Positions 54,206 to 63,004 of a stretch of 64,000 nt of DNA are shown in pieces. The notes below the pieces were generated by a model that searched no databases, had not been told where the DNA came from, and saw nothing but the letters and a program-made list of their open reading frames with translations. The DNA is taken from the NCBI RefSeq assembly GCF_009720625.1, contig NZ_CP046266.1:1745501-1809500 (forward strand). The letters run 5' to 3'. The stretch's first letter is position 1. Every line of letters begins with the position of its first letter. The translations under genes were made by a program, and so were the position numbers. Source of the stretch: Metabacillus sediminilitoris (GTDB lineage: Bacteria > Bacillota > Bacilli > Bacillales > Bacillaceae).

Positions 54206-54835
54206 TTATGCTGTGTATTTCTGCTTATGTTTTAAGATGGCATAAATCCAATGCAATAGCTTGTTGGCGCAAGCTATTATGGCTACTTTGTGAGGCTTGC
54301 CCTCACTTCTTTTTTTGTCATAATACTCTCGGAGTTTCGCATTTCGATTATTCGTTAACCCACACTGAACAGCTGTATAGAGTGTTTGACGTAGCTTTGT
54401 AGATCCTCTCTTGGTGATGCGATTGATAGTAGCTGTAAACTTACCTGATTGATATATCCTGGGATCAATTCCTGCATAGGCTACTAGCTTTTTCGGGTGA
54501 CTAAATTGTGTGACTTCACCTATTTCTGAGATAAGAGTAGCTGCAATTTTAGAACCCACCCCTGGGATGGACCGAAGGATCTCATACTCCTCAAACTGTA
54601 TTGCTAACTGATCAATCTCCTGCTCTAGTACGTTGAGAAACTCTCGTTGTTGAAGAAGCATTTGAATATACATTTTTAGAGTAACCAAATGGCTTTGATA
54701 CAGTGTTTTCTTAAATGGGTTCCGTTCTGCTGCCTCTTTTAACTTCAAAGCCTTTTCGCAAAACCAACCATATGATCTCTTTCCTCCTAGACCATGCATC
54801 TCTTTAGTTAATTCATCAGTTCGTAACTGGATCAA
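54206..54835 (-). pseudogene. C-terminal half of an IS110-family transposase
   Basis: About 210 residues of the helical linker and the C-terminal Transposase_20 domain are intact: ILRSIPGVGSKIAATLISEI, YAGIDPRIYQSGKF and KRGSTKLRQTLY, and the end HKVAIIACANKLLHWIYAIL. The N-terminal RuvC-like DEDD domain is missing. The coding sequence joins a GH32 fragment near 54830. This copy is not the rest of the remnant at 51325, whose order relative to it is wrong. Confidence 0.78.
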
Positions 54836-55095
54836 CAAAACCACTTGGTCCGCTAAATTTAAACTTCCCATAATCCAACAATTGTGGTTCCAGTGAATCA
54901 GGAATAAACCAAAGGTTTTTCTTATCAAATTCGCCAAGGTAAAAATAAGTATCTACTTGATATTTTTCTTCCTTGTTAAAGTAGCTCATAAACAGAAAGA
55001 CGTACTTTGTATTTCCTTTATCGTCAGACACCGGCAGCAAAACAGGTAACTCCCAATTCGTTCCTAAATAAGGGAATGCTTCACTGTCTACGGAT
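54820..55095 (-). pseudogene. Fragment of a GH32 beta-fructosidase gene
   Basis: The minus strand reads AFPYLGTNWELPVLLPVSDD, then KYVFLFMSYFNKEEKYQVDT, and ends KFSGPSGFVDPVTN. The GPSGFVDPxT segment is typical of levanase/sucrose hydrolases of family GH32. Only about 90 residues are left; the downstream side is cut by the IS110 copy. On the plus strand, 55093-55213 reads RHAEMNCQVGCGKGLPKEQL up to a stop and is an unidentified fragment. Confidence 0.55.
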
Positions 55096-55246
55096 GCGTT
55101 CGATTCGTCATGCCGAAATGAACTGTCAAGTAGGGTGTGGAAAGGGACTACCGAAAGAGCAACTTGAACAGCTTAAATCTCATCGCTGGATTCGGAATTT
55201 CTATAAGGCTTGAAAATCTTAAGTTGAATTTGATATAAACACTAAA

Positions 55247-55289
55247 AGGAGCTGAATCAAAAGCCTAATTAGGCATTGAGTCAGCTCCT
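55247..55289. terminator. Strong hairpin
   Basis: AGGAGCTGA / TCAGCTCCT outer arms and GCCT / AGGC inner arms. It lies after the Spo0E-like gene on the minus strand and may end it. Confidence 0.65.
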
Positions 55290-55322
55290 AAACAACAATA
55301 CAGTCTCTGCATAGCGATGGTG

Positions 55323-55496
55323 TTAACTACAAGATTTTAATAATAGTTGAGTTTCAAAAATTAATTTGTCCAATTCCTGACTATATTTAATTGTTTCAGG
55401 ATTATTGATTCCTTTTGTTTGGGCAGTTACAATCATTAGTCTTCTAATTAGACTAATTTTATTTGCTAATTCAGAATGTACTACATGTATAGTCAT
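55323..55496 (-). CDS. Spo0E-like aspartyl-phosphate phosphatase
   Basis: A 57-residue protein too short for usual gene calling. It contains SQELDKLIF, which fits the SQxLDxLI signature of the Spo0E family, whose members dephosphorylate Spo0A~P and delay sporulation. An antiparallel two-helix hairpin is expected (residues 7-27 and 34-53). ATG 55496 follows AGGGGATATGG. A strong hairpin follows the stop. Family match is clear by motif, but the target is not known. Confidence 0.78.
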   Translation of the reverse strand: MTIHVVHSELANKISLIRRLMIVTAQTKGINNPETIKYSQELDKLIFETQLLLKSCS

Positions 55497-55586
55497 CGGC
55501 CATATCCCCTAATCAAATGTAAAATCAAGCTATATTATTACTATTAAGGATTTTCATGAATTTTGAAATGCTTTCGACAATTGTTC

Positions 55587-55659
55587 TTGAACACAGAAGT
55601 TAAGCTCTTCAATGGTAGTGTTAGGGGTTTCCCCTTGTGAAAGTAGGGCGTTGCCAGGT
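55587..55659 (+). pseudogene. Truncated 5S rRNA (3' part)
   Basis: GAACACAGAAGTTAAGCTCTTC, then GGTAG, GGGGTTTCCCC and TGTGAAAGTAGGGCGTTGCC matches the 3' two-thirds of Bacillus 5S rRNA (in pieces quoted here). The 5' 40 nt are absent and several bases differ from the normal sequence (for example a shortened loop between CTCTTC and GGTAG), so it is a relic. Confidence 0.85.
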
Positions 55660-55685
55660 AAAGCCCTTATGGGGCTATTATTTTG

Positions 55686-55832
55686 TCAATTTATAGTTGG
55701 CCCGTTGGTCAAGCGGTTAAGACACCGTCCTTTGAAAGAAAAAATTTTGTTTATACGCATTCCAATTATAAATAAGACGAAGCTCTCCTCAGAATTGGCA
55801 ATAAACCTACCGTTATAAATTTTCTTGCTCAT
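55686..55832 (-). pseudogene. DUF4188 gene, N-terminal fragment fused to tRNA relic
   Basis: The minus strand starts MSKKIYNGRFIANSEESFVL and continues IIGMRINK, which is typical of DUF4188 (YkwB-like monooxygenase-fold) proteins. After about 34 codons it runs into the antisense of the truncated tRNA-Glu and stops. RBS GGGAGGAG is intact, so a 48-residue fusion peptide could be made, but without function. Confidence 0.65.
55699..55737 (+). pseudogene. Truncated tRNA-Glu (5' half)
   Basis: GGCCCGTTGGTCAAGCGGTT and AAGACACCG match the acceptor strand, D-arm and anticodon stem of Bacillus tRNA-Glu (UUC), and the match stops at the anticodon loop. It lies 40 bp after the 5S relic, as in an rrn-tRNA operon end. 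Confidence 0.85.
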
Positions 55833-55875
55833 TTAAGCTCCTCCCTTTAATCATAGACCTTATTTTTCCACTCTT

Positions 55876-56068
55876 CTGCCCGTTAGCCATCCATGCAGCT
55901 GAAAAATCGTTGCTGCACCACAGAGAATGAAAGTAGGGTTTTTTTGGTCATACTAATATTGGCGACATGAGGTTTAATTTACGGCTCAGTTTTAAAAAAT
56001 TTAATTTGTTGGGTCTACTTTAGTATTGTCATTTTTAGATTTTCACTGTTTTATACTTTCATGGTAGT
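55876..56068. repeat. 193-bp direct repeat, copy A
   Basis: From CTGCCCGTTAGCCATCCATG to TTTCATGGTAGT. Copy B at 56418-56610 has the same length and orientation and differs at only about ten positions. The two flank the lipoprotein gene 56079-56345. Confidence 0.92.
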
Positions 56069-56078
56069 TGAACAACAC

Positions 56079-56345
56079 TTAGCATATAGAAGACTCAATG
56101 TTTTTTATTTTACCACTTGAATTAACACTATCTGTTCCTTGCTCACAATTCTCCTTGTTTTCCCATTCAATAATATATTTATTAAATTTAGTAGTTACTG
56201 ATATTATTTCAACTTCCCCAATCAGTTTGTTGTGATAATCTTTAACAATTGATTTTGCTTGTTCCTCTGTAATTTTTGATTCTATATTACAACCATTTAA
56301 AAGTATTGAAACCATTGTGAGAAGGATTATAACGATTTTTTTCAT
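56079..56345 (-). CDS. Small lipoprotein, PepSY-like
   Basis: An 88-residue lipoprotein: signal MKKIVIILLTMVSILLNGC with the lipobox LLNGC (Cys19), then ITEEQAKSIVKDY and IISVTTKFNKYIIEWENKEN, which resemble a short PepSY-type domain. Two further cysteines (CEQG and the C-terminal IC) might form a disulfide. RBS AAGGAGGG. It would be anchored outside the plasma membrane. It lies between two copies of a 193-bp repeat. Confidence 0.7.
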   Translation of the reverse strand: MKKIVIILLTMVSILLNGCNIESKITEEQAKSIVKDYHNKLIGEVEIISVTTKFNKYIIEWENKENCEQGTDSVNSSGKIKNIESSIC

Positions 56346-56417
56346 ACTATTCCCTCCTTAACCAATAAGACGTTACATCCATTATTAAAATTTCTATAAA
56401 CTATTTATTGAACTTAC

Positions 56418-56610
56418 CTGCCCGTTAGCCATCCATGCAGCTGAAAAATCGTTGCTGCACCATAGAGAATGAAAGTAGGGTTTTTGTGGTCATACTGATA
56501 TTGGCTACGTGAGGTTTAATTTACGGCTCAGTTTTAAAAAATTTAAATTTCTGGGTCTACTTTGGTATTGTCATTTTTAGATTTTCACTGTTTTATACTT
56601 TCATGGTAGT
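56418..56610. repeat. 193-bp direct repeat, copy B
   Basis: See copy A at 55876-56068. The differences are scattered substitutions with no net length change, which suggests an old duplication. The repeat has no clear terminal inverted repeats and no ORF. Confidence 0.92.
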
Positions 56611-56740
56611 GGAAGAAGAAATTTACATCTAAGGACACCATAAAATAGTAAATAAATCCCTTTTATATGCTATTAGCAACAATCCTTACGAAAACAGCCA
56701 TATCTTTTCATGCTTCGATTGTTTGAAGGAGATAATAAAT

Positions 56741-56780
56741 ATACCCTCTTATCAGTAAGTTAAATAAGAGGGTATTTAAC
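56741..56780. terminator. Terminator of the SDR gene
   Basis: A perfect stem, ATACCCTCTTAT / ATAAGAGGGTAT, with A/T flanks. Confidence 0.88.
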
Positions 56781-56787
56781 ATAATGT

Positions 56788-57528
56788 TTAGAGTGTTTGA
56801 CCATTATCGATTGTAAAAACTTGGCCTGTAACAGATTCTTGAGTCAGTTGAAAAAGAATAGCCTCTGCAATATCATTAGGTGTAGAAATTCTCTTAAGTG
56901 GTAAATTGCCTGCAAGTTGATACATCTTTTCTTCATTACCAGACCACCACCTTGTATCAACTGCACCAGGAGATATACAATTCACTCTGATATAAGGTGC
57001 TAATGCGATAGCTAACGACCTTGTCATTGTGTGAATTGCTGATTTTGTTGCTGCATATGGGATAGATGAGCCTATTCCGGTCGTTCCTGCAACGCTTCCC
57101 ATATTAACAATTACACCCGATTGTTGCTTCTTCATATAAGGGACAACAGCTTTTATGCAATGAAACATCCCTTTTACATTTACATTGAGAAGGGAATCCC
57201 ACAATTCATCTGTTACGGCGTCTAAGTCATCCATAGCTATTTGAGCTGTAATACTCGCATTGTTTACTAAACCATCGACCTTCCCAAATGTTGAAACAGT
57301 TTGGGATACCATATTAATCACTTCGTTTTCTATCGCTACATTCGCTCTATAAGCAAATGCTGCTCCTCCTTGCTGTGTAATTTCATTGACGACTTCGGTA
57401 GCTTCTTTTCTCGATCGGCTATAATTAATAATAACTTTTGCACCAGCAGCTGCTAATTTCAAAGCTGTTGCTCTACCAACACCAGTACCACCGCCAGTTA
57501 TTATAACTACTTTATCTTTTAATTCCAT
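56788..57528 (-). CDS. SDR-family oxidoreductase (FabG-like)
   Basis: A 246-residue classical SDR: TGGGTGVGRATALKL, NNASIT, the catalytic Ser in VNMGSVAG and YAATKSA. The NYSRSRKE segment after strand 2 favours NADP(H). It resembles 3-oxoacyl-ACP reductases in general build, but no fatty-acid genes adjoin it. It is divergent from a LysR gene that likely regulates it. Confidence 0.82.
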   Translation of the reverse strand: MELKDKVVIITGGGTGVGRATALKLAAAGAKVIINYSRSRKEATEVVNEITQQGGAAFAYRANVAIENEVINMVSQTVSTFGKVDGLVNNASITAQIAMDDLDAVTDELWDSLLNVNVKGMFHCIKAVVPYMKKQQSGVIVNMGSVAGTTGIGSSIPYAATKSAIHTMTRSLAIALAPYIRVNCISPGAVDTRWWSGNEEKMYQLAGNLPLKRISTPNDIAEAILFQLTQESVTGQVFTIDNGQTL

Positions 57529-57652
57529 TCTAAATCATCCTTACTTTGTTTAATTTATATATTCTATTATGCTTTTATTAATATGAGGAGTATAATACTG
57601 AATAATGATGAAGGTATTATTTTAAATGATACCAGTGAGAGGAATGTTATTC

Positions 57653-58495
57653 TTGGAAAGTCATGATTTGTGGATTTTTAAACATGTTGCAGAACTGCAA
57701 TCAGTATCTAGAGCTGCAGAAAAATTGGGCTATGTACAACCTAATGTCAGTCAGCGAATTAAGAGTTTAGAAGATGAACTAGGTGTTAGATTATTTATGC
57801 GTAATAATAGAGGAGTAACATTGACCGAGGAAGGAAAAGTTTTATTAGATTATACAAATCAAATTTTAAAACTAATGGATGAAGCCAAGTTATTAATTAA
57901 CCCCAAAAAATGGAGGGAACCTTTAACACTTGGTGCATCCCAAACGATTTCTGCAGTTAGAATTCCTCAGCTATTTTCTTCTTTTTTAAGGGAACATAAA
58001 AATATTGATGTAAAAGTAAAAACGCATGATAAGAAAAAGTTACAGGAAATGCTTTCTTATGGAGAACTTGACGGTGTTTTTATAAATGGTGCATATAATT
58101 ACCCACAGTTCGAAACCGTTTATAGTTATTTTGAGAAAATCGTACTCGTTTTACCTCAACATAGTCAATTTGAAAAGAAGCATGAACAAACGTTAATTGT
58201 TAATAGTGATCCAAATTGCATATATAGAAACAAAACGTTAGAATTTTCCAAGGAGAATAACTTCTATGATCCGGCTATCATTGAGTTTGATTCACTTGAA
58301 TCAATTCTGCAAGCAGTTCAAGATGGACTTGGTATCAGTATAATACCGGCAGACGTTGCAAAAAATCGAACAGAAATACAATCAATTCAATATAAAGAAC
58401 TATCTGAAACAATCAAGATTGATTTTATAATCAAACATAGAAAACAGCAACCACAAGGTCTAAAAAAATTTATTCATTTTTTAAAGAGAAAATAA
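57653..58495 (+). CDS. LysR-family transcriptional regulator
   Basis: A 280-residue LTTR: HTH in LQSVSRAAEKLGYVQPNVSQRIKSLEDELG, followed by RLFMRNNRGVTLTEEG, and a substrate-binding domain (LTLGASQTISAVRIP, then VQDGLGISIIPADV). The TTG 57653 (LESHDLW, as in many LTTRs) has GAGGAATG upstream; ATG 57644 or 57626 are also possible. Divergent from the SDR gene by about 100 bp, so likely its activator. Confidence 0.82.
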   Translation: MESHDLWIFKHVAELQSVSRAAEKLGYVQPNVSQRIKSLEDELGVRLFMRNNRGVTLTEEGKVLLDYTNQILKLMDEAKLLINPKKWREPLTLGASQTISAVRIPQLFSSFLREHKNIDVKVKTHDKKKLQEMLSYGELDGVFINGAYNYPQFETVYSYFEKIVLVLPQHSQFEKKHEQTLIVNSDPNCIYRNKTLEFSKENNFYDPAIIEFDSLESILQAVQDGLGISIIPADVAKNRTEIQSIQYKELSETIKIDFIIKHRKQQPQGLKKFIHFLKRK

Positions 58496-58901
58496 TTGTG
58501 TTAATATTCTAAATGTTTATTATTTTCCATTCCTTAAGTTTTTCTAGTCTGTTATTCCATTAAAGGACGCGATTGTTGAAGATTAAGCAGATTTAATCGA
58601 CTTTATTGTTATTTATTTTTTGTAAAAAGGGTGAAGAAAATTAAATAACTATTTTTTTGAATACTGTCCCATTTACGAACGGTGTGATGTATGGAATATT
58701 AAAATTAAACAACTTTGTTGTAAGTGAACACTAAAGAAAAAAGTTAAGGTAAATTCAACAAAATAAATGAATTTGCCCTAGCTTTTTGTGAGTGGCCCAA
58801 AAAAGAATGAATCGTGCCGTACCCCAAGAAGACTTGAGGTAAGGTAGTAGCTGGATGTTCTTTCAAACAATGCTTCCTTAAAATTTTTCCTCAATTACTA
58901 G

Positions 58902-58931
58902 TTGACAGGTAGGAATAATGTGAATTATAAT
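58902..58931 (+). promoter_or_regulatory. SigA promoter of the TauE/SafE gene
   Basis: TTGACA (58902-58907), an 18-bp spacer and TATAAT (58926-58931) are both consensus hexamers. Confidence 0.8.
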
Positions 58932-58976
58932 CAGATTAATTAAAAAAATGAAATAAAAAAGCTGATCGGACCACCG

Positions 58977-59016
58977 AAGGCATAACCTTTTTTTCTAAGA
59001 GGGTTATGCCTTTTTT
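58977..59016 (+). terminator. Leader terminator/attenuator
   Basis: AAGGCATAACC / GGTTATGCCTT, followed by TTTT, lies about 40 nt after the expected transcription start and 33 nt before the gene. It probably attenuates the TauE/SafE gene. No S-box or T-box motif is seen in the short leader. Confidence 0.75.
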
Positions 59017-59048
59017 ATATTCATTTTTGCCAAGGGAGAGTGTATGAA

Positions 59049-59939
59049 ATGAAAAAGTTACTTATTTTTGCTTTTATTGGTTTGCTTGCACAGTTAATTG
59101 ATGGGGCTTTAGGAATGGCATATGGAGTTACCTCCACAACACTTTTATTAACTTTTGGGATCGCTCCTGCCGTTGCTTCAGCTTCTGTTCACTTGGCAGA
59201 AGTTGTTACGACAGCAGCCTCAGGAGCTTCACATATTAAATTTGGAAATGTTGACAAACAAACGTTTTACAGATTAATTATTCCGGGTTCAATTGGTGCA
59301 TTCTTAGGTGCTACATTTTTAAGTCATTTGCCAGGAGATTTAGCAAAACCTTATATCTCTTTATTTCTTCTCCTTTTAGGTGTATATGTTCTTATTCGGT
59401 TTTTATTTAAGTTCCGTCAAACTGAGGAGAAGAAAGGAATTGAGCTAAGTCGTAAACAATCCATTCCTTTAGGGTTAATCGCAGGATTTGCTGATGCAAC
59501 AGGTGGTGGCGGTTGGGGACCAATTGCGACACCGGTTCTATTATCTAAAAAAGGAATGAGCCCTCGCAAAGTGGTAGGGACAGTTGATACAAGTGAGTTT
59601 GCCATTGCTATTTCAGCTACTCTAGGTTTTCTTATTTCACTTGGATGGGAAGAGGTAAACTGGCTTTGGGTAGGAGCTTTGATGGTCGGAGGCATTATAG
59701 CTGCCCCTATAGCAGCATGGTTAGTTCAAAAAATTCACGCACAATTAATGGGTGTTTTGGTTGGTGGTTTTATCATCCTTGTTAATGCTCGAACAATAGT
59801 AACTACGTGGATCGATCAAGAATTTGTATATCCTTATGTTTATATAAGCATCGCTCTCATCTGGATAGTAGCTATTTTTTATACGGTTTCGAAAATAAGA
59901 AACGTTACCAATGTTAAACAAGCAGATATAAATTCATAA
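59049..59939 (+). CDS. TauE/SafE sulfite exporter family protein
   Basis: A 296-residue membrane protein with about eight hydrophobic segments and the two repeated TauE motifs: LLAQLIDGALGMAYGV near the N-terminus and GFADATGGGGWGPIATPVLL in the middle. Such proteins export sulfite or other sulfur anions. ATG 59049 (MKKLLIF) has AAGGGAGA about 10 nt upstream. Located just before the ssu operon, it may export sulfite released by the monooxygenase. Confidence 0.82.
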   Translation: MKKLLIFAFIGLLAQLIDGALGMAYGVTSTTLLLTFGIAPAVASASVHLAEVVTTAASGASHIKFGNVDKQTFYRLIIPGSIGAFLGATFLSHLPGDLAKPYISLFLLLLGVYVLIRFLFKFRQTEEKKGIELSRKQSIPLGLIAGFADATGGGGWGPIATPVLLSKKGMSPRKVVGTVDTSEFAIAISATLGFLISLGWEEVNWLWVGALMVGGIIAAPIAAWLVQKIHAQLMGVLVGGFIILVNARTIVTTWIDQEFVYPYVYISIALIWIVAIFYTVSKIRNVTNVKQADINS

Positions 59940-59959
59940 CGTAAGCTGACTAGAAAACT

Positions 59960-60010
59960 AGAGGCTCTCAGGTTTAAGTGAAAAATCACTTAGAACGAGA
60001 GCCTCTTTTT
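59960..60010 (+). terminator. Terminator between tauE-type gene and ssuA
   Basis: The outer stem AGAGGCTCTC / GAGAGCCTCT, with an inner AAGTGA / TCACTT, is followed by TTTTTC. Confidence 0.9.
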
Positions 60011-60085
60011 CTTTTTTATACTTTCTGCTGATCGGAAATCCGATGGCAACTAACTAATTTTAAATGATGAACAGGAGGTCTTAGA

Positions 60086-61063
60086 ATGAAATTACGTTTG
60101 TTATTGTTTCTTACATTTAGCACCATATTAGCCTTTGTGATGAGTGGCTGCAATTCTTCATCTTCTGGTGCAGAGCAAAATGTCTTGGAAGAAAATAATG
60201 AGAAAACAATCCATATCGGATATCAAAAGTTTGGGACATTAAATATTTTAAAAGCGAATAAGAGCTTAGATGAAGCATTAGAGAAAGTAGGGTATTCAGT
60301 TAAATGGACTGAATTCCCAGCAGGTCCTCAACTACTGGAAGCTTTAAATGTAGGAAGTGTCGATTTTGGTCACACTGGTGAAGCACCACCGATCTTTGCT
60401 CAAGCTGCAGATGCACCTCTCGTTTATTTTGCCAATGAGCCATCAAACCCAAAAGGGGAAGCCATTATTGTTCAAGAGAATTCACCAATAAAAAACATTA
60501 AAGATTTAAAAGGGAAAAAGATTGGATTGAACAAAGGATCTAACGTCCATTACTTGCTTGTAAAGGCACTTGAAAAAGAAGGGATAAAGTATGAAGAAAT
60601 AGAAACTGCTTTTCTTCCACCCGCTGATGCTCGTGCAGCATTTGAAAAAGGAGATATCGATGCGTGGGTTATTTGGGATCCTTTTTTAGCAGATGCTGAG
60701 CTATCAACAAACGCGAGAATCATTGCCGATGCGACAGATTTAGCTGCCAACAGAGAATTTTTTCTTTCTTCCCGTACGTTTGCTGAAGGAAATCCAGATG
60801 TGTTAGATGTGATTTATGATGAAGTGAAAAGGACAGAAAAGTGGGTATCAGAAAATCCGAAAGAAGCTGCAGCGTTTTTATCTCCACAAATTGGAATGGA
60901 TGTAGAAACATTAGAACTTACTTTAAATAGAAGAACATTTGGATTAGAAAAGGTTACACAAGAAGTGATAAATGATCAGCAAAAAATAGCCGATCAATTT
61001 TATGAACTGAAGTTAATACCGAAAGAACTTAAGGTTGAAGAGGCAACAATTCATTCAAAATAG
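60086..61063 (+). CDS. ssuA: Sulfonate ABC transporter substrate-binding lipoprotein
   Basis: A 325-residue lipoprotein (lipobox VMSGC, Cys22). The mature protein starts IHIGYQKFGTLNILKANKSL and has FGHTGEAPPIFAQAADAPLVYFA and AWVIWDPFLA, as in SsuA aliphatic sulfonate-binding proteins. Captures sulfonates outside the membrane for SsuC/SsuB. RBS AGGAGG. First gene of the ssuA-ssuD-ssuC-ssuB operon. Confidence 0.9.
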   Translation: MKLRLLLFLTFSTILAFVMSGCNSSSSGAEQNVLEENNEKTIHIGYQKFGTLNILKANKSLDEALEKVGYSVKWTEFPAGPQLLEALNVGSVDFGHTGEAPPIFAQAADAPLVYFANEPSNPKGEAIIVQENSPIKNIKDLKGKKIGLNKGSNVHYLLVKALEKEGIKYEEIETAFLPPADARAAFEKGDIDAWVIWDPFLADAELSTNARIIADATDLAANREFFLSSRTFAEGNPDVLDVIYDEVKRTEKWVSENPKEAAAFLSPQIGMDVETLELTLNRRTFGLEKVTQEVINDQQKIADQFYELKLIPKELKVEEATIHSK

Positions 61064-61078
61064 GAAGGGATGTTATGT

Positions 61079-62224
61079 ATGAACGTATTTTGGTTTATTC
61101 CAACACATGGTGATTCAAGATATTTAGGAGTGACAACAGGTGGTAGAGAGGTAAATTTACCCTATCTGAAACAGATTGCACAGGCTGTAGATTCATTAGG
61201 CTATTCAGGTGCATTACTGCCAACTGGGAGATCGTGCGAAGATGCGTGGGTTGTCGCCTCATCACTTATTTCTGTTACATCACAAATGAAATTCCTTGTT
61301 GCTGTACGCCCTGGACTATCTTCTCCTTCACAAGCTGCAAGAATGGCATCAACATTTGATCGTTTATCTAATGGTAGATTGCTCATCAATGTAGTGACAG
61401 GGGGCGACCCTGTAGAGCTTGCAGGTGATGGGCTAAACCTCGGTCATACAGAAAGATATGAGCTAACAGATGAGTTTTTGACAATATGGCGTGACTTATT
61501 ATCAAAAGGAGAAGCTGATTTTGATGGGGATTACTTAAGTGTTAGCGGTGGGAAATTAATTTATCCACCTGTGCAATCACCTTACCCGCCATTATACTTT
61601 GGAGGTTCATCACAAATAGGTCAAGAGGTGGCGGCAAAGCATGTGGATGTCTATCTAACATGGGGTGAGCCGCCGGAAAAGGTTGAAGAAAAAATAAAGC
61701 AAGTGAAGAAGCTAGCAGAGCAACAGGGGAGGACCGTACGATTTGGTATCAGACTTCACGTCATCGTTAGAGAAACGGAAGAAGAAGCATGGAGAGCAGC
61801 TGAGGATTTAATCAAATATGTAGATGATGACTTAATCGCAAATGCTCAGAAAGTATTTTCCCGATTTGACTCAGAAGGTCAAAAAAGAATGTCTCAATTA
61901 CATTTAGGAAGTAAAGATAACTTAGAAATTAGCCCGAATCTATGGGCAGGAGTTGGTTTGGTTAGAGGTGGAGCAGGTACTGCCTTGGTTGGAGATCCGA
62001 AAACAGTTTCCGAAAGAATGAAAGAATACGAGAAAATAGGAATTGAAACGTTTATTCTATCAGGGTATCCACACTTAGAAGAGTCCTATCGTGTCGCAGA
62101 GCTGTTGTTCCCATATTTAGAAATGGAAAAGTCAAAAAATGCAGGTACTTCGAGTATTGTCAGTCCTTTTGGAGAAATTGTTGCGAGCGATCTCCTTCCA
62201 AAAAAACTACATTCAAATAGGTGA
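61079..62224 (+). CDS. ssuD: FMNH2-dependent alkanesulfonate monooxygenase
   Basis: A 381-residue bacterial-luciferase-family monooxygenase that releases sulfite from alkanesulfonates. [17 protein letters not shown] at the N-terminus, [15 protein letters not shown] and the C-terminal [18 protein letters not shown] match SsuD. ATG 61079 gives the family start; the upstream ATG at 61070 is too close to AGGAAGGG. It needs reduced FMN from a reductase; none is encoded in the window. The 3' end is next to ssuC. Confidence 0.92.
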   Translation: MNVFWFIPTHGDSRYLGVTTGGREVNLPYLKQIAQAVDSLGYSGALLPTGRSCEDAWVVASSLISVTSQMKFLVAVRPGLSSPSQAARMASTFDRLSNGRLLINVVTGGDPVELAGDGLNLGHTERYELTDEFLTIWRDLLSKGEADFDGDYLSVSGGKLIYPPVQSPYPPLYFGGSSQIGQEVAAKHVDVYLTWGEPPEKVEEKIKQVKKLAEQQGRTVRFGIRLHVIVRETEEEAWRAAEDLIKYVDDDLIANAQKVFSRFDSEGQKRMSQLHLGSKDNLEISPNLWAGVGLVRGGAGTALVGDPKTVSERMKEYEKIGIETFILSGYPHLEESYRVAELLFPYLEMEKSKNAGTSSIVSPFGEIVASDLLPKKLHSNR

Positions 62225-62229
62225 TAGAA

Positions 62230-62994
62230 ATGAAGAAAAGTATGAATCAACTTGTACCATGGATTGTGCCATTCATCCTGCTAATTTCCTGGCAAGTGCT
62301 CTCATCGGTAGGATTTATCTCATCAAGAATTTTACCAAACCCCGTTGATATTGTAAAAGCAGCAATAGAGCTTGGGCAGTCAGGTCAATTACTACATCAT
62401 ATTAGTGTTAGTACACAGAGAGCCTTTTTCGGATTTATTATTGGGGGAGGTATTGGGTTTTTACTAGGTTTATGGAATGGTTTGTCTAGAGTAGCAGAAA
62501 CGCTATTCGATACATCCATCCAAATGATTCGTAATATTCCCCATCTCGCTTTAATTCCAATTGTCATTTTATGGTTTGGAATTGAAGAAGAAGCAAAGCT
62601 ATTTTTAGTTGCTCTTGGTACATTTTTTCCTATCTACTTAAACACATTTCATGGCATTCGTTCGGTGGACACCTCATTAATTGAAATGGGTAAGGTTTAT
62701 GGCTTAAGAGGATTCCGTCTATTCTGGCATATTATTTTTCCAGGTGCTCTAGCTTCCATTTTAGTAGGTGTTCGCTTTGCACTTGGCATCACTTGGGTTA
62801 CGTTAATCGTAGCCGAAACCATTGCAGCAAACTCTGGAATTGGGTATATGGCAATGAATGCGAGGGAATTTATGCAATTAGATGTTGTTGTCTTAAGTAT
62901 CATGTTATATGCCATCTTAGGAAAACTATCTGATTATATCGCGAAATTAGCAGAAAGACGATTTTTAACATGGGATCAGAATTTTCAGAAGTAG
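62230..62994 (+). CDS. ssuC: Sulfonate ABC transporter permease
   Basis: A 254-residue binding-protein-dependent permease with about six membrane segments; the EAA loop is in EMGKVYGLRGFRLFWHIIFPGALASIL. AGGTGATAG precedes ATG 62230. It follows ssuD directly and forms the channel with SsuB. Confidence 0.88.
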   Translation: MKKSMNQLVPWIVPFILLISWQVLSSVGFISSRILPNPVDIVKAAIELGQSGQLLHHISVSTQRAFFGFIIGGGIGFLLGLWNGLSRVAETLFDTSIQMIRNIPHLALIPIVILWFGIEEEAKLFLVALGTFFPIYLNTFHGIRSVDTSLIEMGKVYGLRGFRLFWHIIFPGALASILVGVRFALGITWVTLIVAETIAANSGIGYMAMNAREFMQLDVVVLSIMLYAILGKLSDYIAKLAERRFLTWDQNFQK

Positions 62995-63004
62995 GAGGAT
63001 CATC

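Larger units (their letters stand above)
58496..59048. other. Intergenic region before tauE-type gene
   Basis: No gene. Contains a hairpin at about 58754-58790 (GGTAAATTCA / TGAATTTGCC), then the promoter and leader described at 58902-59015. Confidence 0.55.

Noticed and set aside
55612..55818. 68-codon plus-strand ORF
   Set aside because: It is a translation of the 5S rRNA and tRNA-Glu relics.
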